Assembly: GCF_004664715.2 (NCBI RefSeq)
Contig: NC_051068.1
Location: 16,674,668 to 16,738,667 of the forward strand
Direction of reading: 5' to 3'
Source: Peromyscus leucopus
Taxonomy: Eukaryota > Chordata > Mammalia > Rodentia > Cricetidae
Length of the DNA stretch: 64,000 bases
Shown: piece by piece, positions 59,105-64,000 of the stretch
Layout of the letters: the number at the start of each line of letters is the position of its first letter
Numbering within the stretch: position 1 is the stretch's first letter
Program-made: the position numbers and the translations under genes
Notes under the pieces: model-generated
What the model was told of the DNA's origin: nothing
Database searches by the model: none
The model's input: the letters and a program-made list of their open reading frames with translations, nothing else

Positions 59105-59910
59105 TTTCCCAATATAATTGTAGGGAAAAGGGGCTGGCTAAAGAAACCCACCCTGACCCTGGAGCCCAGAAATAGGGAAAGATGGATCAGATCAGGGCAG
59201 AAAGAAACACAGTTAGGCTCAGATCAGAGCCGTCTCTGCCCCTGGCCAACTGATCTGTGAAATCAACCAATCACAGAGCAGGAAAGTAGCACCTTGGTAC
59301 TGAAGCCCAGGACCAGTGAAAGAAACACAGACTGGATTTGAGATCTGAGCCAGAGAAATGAACACTTTATCCCCAAACCTAGAACTAAGGAAACATGCCC
59401 TGACTCTGAAACCACTACCAAAGTAACACTCTTGGTCCCTAGAATCAGAGTCAGTGAAAGATATGTGCTGTGGCCTTAGAATTCATGTCAAAAAGCTAAG
59501 AAAGGCCAGTGAAGGAGACACAGGTAGGCTCAGACCAGAGTCATCTCTGCCCCTGGCCAACTGACCTGTGGAATCAACCAATCACAGACAGGAAAGCACC
59601 CTGGCCCTGGACTCCTAAGCAGCTCAAGATGTCTGGGACACCTCCATGGCAGAGGTGTTCTGTGCAGCTTGAGGTGTCTGGAATACCTCTCCCTCCAGGG
59701 CTGAGCTGTCTTTTTGCAGCTCCAACTGTCAGGGCTGTTCTAAGCAGCCCAAGGTGTCTGGGACACCTCCAGGTCAGATATGTTCTAAGCAGTTCCAGAT
59801 GTCCAGGATACCTTGCCTTCCCTGGCTGAATTGTCTCTTTGCAGCTCCAGCCATCAGCTGTCCTAGCAGCCCTAAGCAAACCCCCAGAATTGCACCTAAG
59901 TTACTTATAT
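59105..59910. repeat. diverged tandem-repeat/LTR-like block, intronic
   Basis: The block 'ctctgcccctggccaactga' with 'atcaaccaatcacagagcag' occurs at about 59230 and again at about 59540. Within 59610-59820 a shorter unit around 'aggtgtctgggacacctcc' is repeated about four times. The end 'ctgaaacccgggaccaagg' looks like an LTR U5/leader. The family is not known to me. Confidence 0.45.
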
Positions 59911-60474
59911 TTTGGTACTGAAACCCGGGACCAAGGCTACAGAGTTACAAAGTTACTTATAATGATGAACATGTTTGTCAAGCTGTTAACATTGCACTTT
60001 AACTGAGCAATCAGAGACACATGAATGCTCTTGCTCAGTTGGCTTTGCCTGTCTCTTCATTTTTAGTCACTCAGTAGGAACTTTCAATAGGATGGAGCCC
60101 ACATTGAGGGATAGTCTTCCCTCCTTAACTGTACCTTTCTGTAAGCATCCTTAGAGACATGCTCAGCTATGTCTGCCACAAATGGAACAAAAGTTATTCA
60201 AGTTAACAGTATATACTGGCCATCACATTGGGAACACTAGAAATCATCCTCTTATGTAGTACTGTGATGATCGCATTTTACCATCTGATCTCAAAAATCT
60301 TCTTTCATATTTCTAACAACTCCCATATTATATAGAAGCTGCCTTTTTCTCTGAATTTTGAACTACATACTTTTATATATTAAAAGGATTATATATTATA
60401 TATTATATATTAAATGTGATTTACAACCATGCAAAATGACAGAGACCCTTTGGGTTTGCCTTGTTTTTTCACAG

Positions 60475-60724
60475 ATTTCTCTTGTCAGATTTCTTATTGA
60501 GAATTATCCAAAAATATTTGGAGAAGAGCTCATTTATGAGAGCTCATTGCTTTGCTCTGATGGGGAGAAGGCTTACAATTCCCTGAACACTCCAACCAAC
60601 AATGTGGAGAGAGAGGAAAAAGAACAAGAAGACAACCCCTGTCCTAGTGGGAGGACAAGCCCCACAGGCAATGATGCAGAGCCCAAAAGTCCAACTGTTC
60701 CTCTCCACAGTGAGGGAAGTATAG
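60475..60724 (+). CDS. exon, end of RhoGAP and acidic tail
   Basis: Acceptor 'tgttttttcacag', donor 'tag|gtaagt'. Starts 'ISLVRFLIENYPKIFGEEL', the last GAP helix, then a Ser/Thr/Glu-rich tail ('VEREEKEQEDNPC'). Open for 83 codons plus one base. More exons must follow beyond the minisatellite. Confidence 0.85.
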
Positions 60725-60822
60725 GTAAGTATAGATGTTTAGCACACAAAAGCATTATTTACAACAAACAGCTTCTCGAGTCCTGCCTGGCCCCACAGTC
60801 AGGATAAATTTCTCTCACTCAC

Positions 60823-61125
60823 TAGTGTCCCACAGCCCCTTGGTCCCAAGTAAACACACAGAGGCTTATATTATTTACAAACTGTATAGCTTAATGGCTC
60901 AGGCTTCCCGAGAGCTAGCTCTTACAACTCAACTCAGCCCATTTCTATTAATCTATGCAGTAAGAGAACAGGAAAGCCCAGAGGCAAAAGATAGACAGGC
61001 TAATTTAAGGAAAACTGGCTAGAAACTAAGCCAAGCTAAGTCCTGGCATTCATAAGTAATAGTAAGTCTCCATGTGTAATTTATATGTGAGCTGGGTGGC
61101 GCCCCCCCAAAGAGCCAAAAAACAA
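60823..61125 (-). repeat. LTR-related repeat fragments
   Basis: 'tttacaaactgtatagctta' and 'cccatttctattaatctatg' are diverged matches to the LTR at 34949-35290. The stretch 'aatagtaagtctccatgtgt' to 'agctgggtggcg' looks like another rodent ERV-type block. It lies just before the minisatellite. Confidence 0.5.
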
Positions 61126-61187
61126 CAAACAACAACATCTATGCTTGGAGGAGAGAAATCAGACTTAAGCAATGGTCCCAAGGAGAG

Positions 61188-64000
61188 AGAATGTGTGAGG
61201 ACTTTCACAGTGCATGGTGGGAAGAGGGGACACAGGCAGACAGGTGTGACGACTGTCACAGTGCATGGTGGGAAGAGGGGACACAGGCAGGGCAGACAGT
61301 GGTGACGACTGTCACAGTGCATGGTGGGAAGAGGAGACACAGGCAGACAGGGGTGACGACTGTCACAGTGCATGGTGGGAAGAGGGGACACAGGCAGACA
61401 GGGTGACGACTGTCACAGTACATGGTGGGAAGAGGAGACACAGGGAGACAGGGGTGACGACTGTCACAGTGCATGGTGGGAAGAGGGGACACAGGCAGAC
61501 AGGGGTGACGACTGTCACAGTGCATGGTGGGAAGAGGAGACAGGCAGACAGGGGTGACGACTGTCACAGTGCATGGTGGGAAGAGGGGACACAGGCAGGG
61601 CAGACAGTGGTGACGACTGTCACAGTGCATGGTGGGAAGAGGAGACACAGGCAGACAGGGGTGACGACTGTCACAGTGCATGGTGGGAAGAGGGGACACA
61701 GGCAGACAGGGGTGACGACTGTCACAATGCATGGTGGGAAGAGGAGACACAGGCAGACAGGGGTGACGACTGTCACAGTGCATGGTGGGAAGAGGGGACA
61801 CAGGCAGACAGGGGTGACGACTGTCACAATGCATGATGGGAAGAGGGGACACAGGCAAACAGCGGTGAAGACTGTCACAGTGCATGGTGGGAAGAGGGGA
61901 CACAGGCAGACAGGGGTGACGACTGTCACACAGTGCATGGTGGGAAGAGGGGACACAGGCAGGGCAGACAGGGGTGACGACTGTCAGAGTGCATGGTGGG
62001 AAGAAAGGACACAGGCAGATGGGGGTGACGACTCTCACAGTGCATGGTGGGAAGAGGAGACAGGCAGACAGGGGTGACGACTGTCACAGTGCATGGTGGG
62101 AAGAGGGGACACAGGCAGGGCAGACAGTGGTGACGATTGTCACAGTGCATGGTGGGAAGAGGAGACACAGGCAGACAGGGGTGACGACTGTCACAGTGCA
62201 TGGTGGGAAGAGGGGACACAGGCAGACAGGGGTGACGACTGTCACAGTGCATGGTGGGAAGAGGAGACAGGCAGACAGGGGTGACGACTGTCACAGTGCA
62301 TGGTGGGAAGAGGGGACACAGGCAGGGCAGACGGGGGGGTGGGGGGGGGGGGGGGCAGGGGGGGTGACGACTGTCACAGTGCATGTAATGGGGAACAGGC
62401 AGACGGGGTGACGACTGTCACAGTGCATGGTGGGAAGAGGGGACACAGGCAGACGGGTGACGACTGTCACAGTGCATGGTGGGAAGAGGGGACACAGGCA
62501 GACAGGGGTGACGACTGTCACAGTGCATGGTGGGAAGAGGGGAACACAGAAACAAGGCAGTAGGGAAGAAACAGCAGGCAGCTGACGACTGTCACAGTGC
62601 ATGGTGGGAAGAGGGGACACAGGCAGACAGGGGTGACGACTGTCACAGTGCATGGTGGGAAGAGGGGACACAGGCAGACAGGGGTGACAACTGTCACAGT
62701 GCATGGTGGGAAGAGGGGACACAGGCAGGGCAGACAGGGGTGACGACTGTCACAGTGCATGGTGGGAAGAGGAGACACAGGCAGACAGGGGTGACGACTG
62801 TCACAGTGCATGGTGGGAAGAGGGGACACAGGCAGACAGGGGTGACGACTGTCACAGTGCATGGTGGGAAGAGGGGACACAGGCAGGGCAGACAGGGGTG
62901 ACGACTGTCACAGTGCATGGTGGGAAGAGGGGACACAGGCAGAGACAGGGGTGACGACTGTCACAGTGCATGGAGGGAAGAGGGGACACAGACAGGCAGA
63001 CAGGGGTGACGACTGTCACAGTGCATGGTGGGAAGAGGGGACACAGCAGGCAGACAGGGGTGACGACTGTCACAGTGCATGTGGAGAAGAGGGACACAGG
63101 CAGACAGGGGTGACGACTGTCACAGTGCATGGTGGGAAGAGGGACACAACAGGCAGACAGGGGTGACGACTGTCACAGTGCATGGTGGGAAGAGGGGACC
63201 AGCAGGGCAGACAGGGGTGACGACTGTCACAGTGCATGGTGGAAGAGGGGACACAGGCAGACAGGGGTAACGACTGTCACAGTGCATGGTGAGAAAAGGA
63301 ACACAAAAGGGTGACGATTGTCACAGTGCTGTGGAAGAGGGGACACAGGCAGACAGGGCTGACGACTGTCACAGTGCATGGTGGGAAGAGGGGACACAGG
63401 CAGGCAGACAGGGTGATGACTGTCACAGTGCATGGTGGGAAGAGGGGACACAGGCAGACAGGGGTGACGACTGTCACAGTGCATGGTGGAAGAGGGACAC
63501 AGGCAGACAGGGTGATACTGTCACAGTAGTAAGAGGGACACACAGAGAGGTGACGACTGTCACAGTGCATGGTGGAAGAGGGACACAGGCAAGGGGACGC
63601 TGTCACGTGGGGGGGGGGGACAAGGCAGAGGGGGGGGGGGGGAGAAACAGGCAGACAGGGTGACGACTGTCACAGTGCATGGTGGGAAGAGGAGACACAG
63701 GCGACAGGGTGACGACTGTCACAGTGCATGGTGGGAAGAGGGGACACAAGCAGACAGCGGTGATGACTGTCACAGTGCATGGTGGGAAGAGGGGACACAG
63801 GCAGACAGGGGTGACGACTGTCACAGTGCATGGTGGGAAGAGGAGACACAGGCAGAGAGGGGTGACGACTGTCACAGTACATGGTGGGAAGAGGGGACAC
63901 AGGCAGAAAGGGGTGACGACTGTCACAGTGCATGGTGGGAAGAGGGGACACAGGCAGACAGGGGTGACGACTGTCACAGTGCATGGTGGGAAGAGTGGAC
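61188..64000. repeat. 51-bp GC-rich minisatellite, continues past window
   Basis: Each unit carries 'gtgacgactgtcacagtgca', 'tggtgggaagagg' and 'gacacaggcagacagg' in order, about 51 bases in all; variants of about 45, 50 and 57 bases occur. Some 55 copies are visible. Long runs of units are nearly identical. Because 51 is 17 codons, a frame of 270 codons stays open on + and one of 260 on -. The array is in the intron after the last visible exon of the RhoGAP gene. Confidence 0.97.
62331..62366 (+). repeat. poly(G) interruption of the minisatellite
   Basis: Runs of 7, 15 and 7 G break one unit. A similar pair of long G runs lies at 63607-63645. Confidence 0.9.

Larger units (their letters stand above)
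48589..60724 (+). pseudogene. ARHGAP20/TAGAP-type RhoGAP gene, 3' part missing, frameshifted
   Basis: Eight exons on + with AG/GT borders and matching phases encode an RA-like segment (exons 48589, 50249 and 52890) and a RhoGAP domain (exons 54902 to 60475). RhoGAPs switch off Rho-family GTPases at membranes and the cytoskeleton. RA domains bind Ras/Rap-type GTPases. RA before RhoGAP is the ARHGAP20 layout; TAGAP has a close RhoGAP but is shorter. PH exons are not seen upstream, where an L1 sits. The last exon ends in a donor, so more exons lie beyond the window. Exon 55503 carries two opposite one-base shifts enclosing a stop in the exon's entry frame, and exon 58162 carries one. All three lie in homopolymers. 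The arginine-finger site reads Ser. Decayed paralogue or consensus errors: both are open. Confidence 0.75.

Noticed and set aside
61256..62077. Reading frames of 260 and 270 codons on both strands with a 17-residue repeat
   Set aside because: They exist because the repeat unit is 51 bp, a multiple of three without stops in several frames. No start context, splice pattern or domain supports a protein.
61188..64000. CRISPR-like array
   Set aside because: The whole 51-bp unit is repeated. There are no unique spacers and no cas genes, and the DNA is mammalian.

Overview
The window is mammalian nuclear DNA from a muroid rodent, most likely a cricetid (deer mouse, vole or hamster group). The evidence is dense rodent SINEs (B1, B2/B3, B4/ID-like), rodent L1 3' ends, several ERV families, and B1 copies carrying the 'ggcgcaaagctacacagaga' variant that I associate with cricetids. 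There are no operons, phage or CRISPR loci. Two gaps of exactly 500 N (38001-38500, 54274-54773) mark a scaffolded assembly. Almost every long reading frame lies in a repeat and is not a gene.

Layout. 1-9.2 kb: AT-rich, gene-poor DNA with an RMER-type repeat, microsatellites, an old L1 3' end that contains a perfect 47-bp hairpin, and SINEs. 9.25-13.14 kb: a decayed class-I ERV with a tRNA-Phe-type primer site and broken gag and protease remnants. 14.5-19.35 kb: solo LTRs and an ancient L1 interrupted by five later insertions. 21.7-24.8 kb: a composite LTR element on the minus strand that carries pieces of two host mRNAs, SRRM2 and TGFBR1, separated by a partial LTR. The whole unit has a poly(A) tract and a target-site duplication of the LINE type. 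31.0-32.0 kb: a CpG-rich, promoter-like island. 34.95-37.69 kb: a non-coding ERVK element with two identical 342-bp LTRs. 39.67-41.84 kb: an older ERVK element. 46.2-48.1 kb: a 5'-truncated L1 with a clear duplication.

The only host gene structure I can build runs on the + strand from 48.6 kb to beyond 60.7 kb. Eight exons with matching splice phases encode a Ras-association-like segment followed by a RhoGAP domain of the ARHGAP20/TAGAP type. PH-domain exons would be expected upstream and were not found. Two exons carry one-base frameshifts, all in homopolymers, and the arginine-finger position reads Ser. It is therefore either a decaying member of a multicopy rodent family or a gene damaged by consensus errors.

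From 61.19 kb to the window end, downstream of the last visible exon, lies a minisatellite of about 51 bp per unit. Because 51 is 17 codons, it leaves long spurious reading frames open on both strands.

The strongest candidates for something undescribed are the double host-mRNA capture at 21.7-24.8 kb, the evidence that LINE machinery moved ERV transcripts here at least twice, and the ARHGAP20-like paralogue beside the minisatellite.
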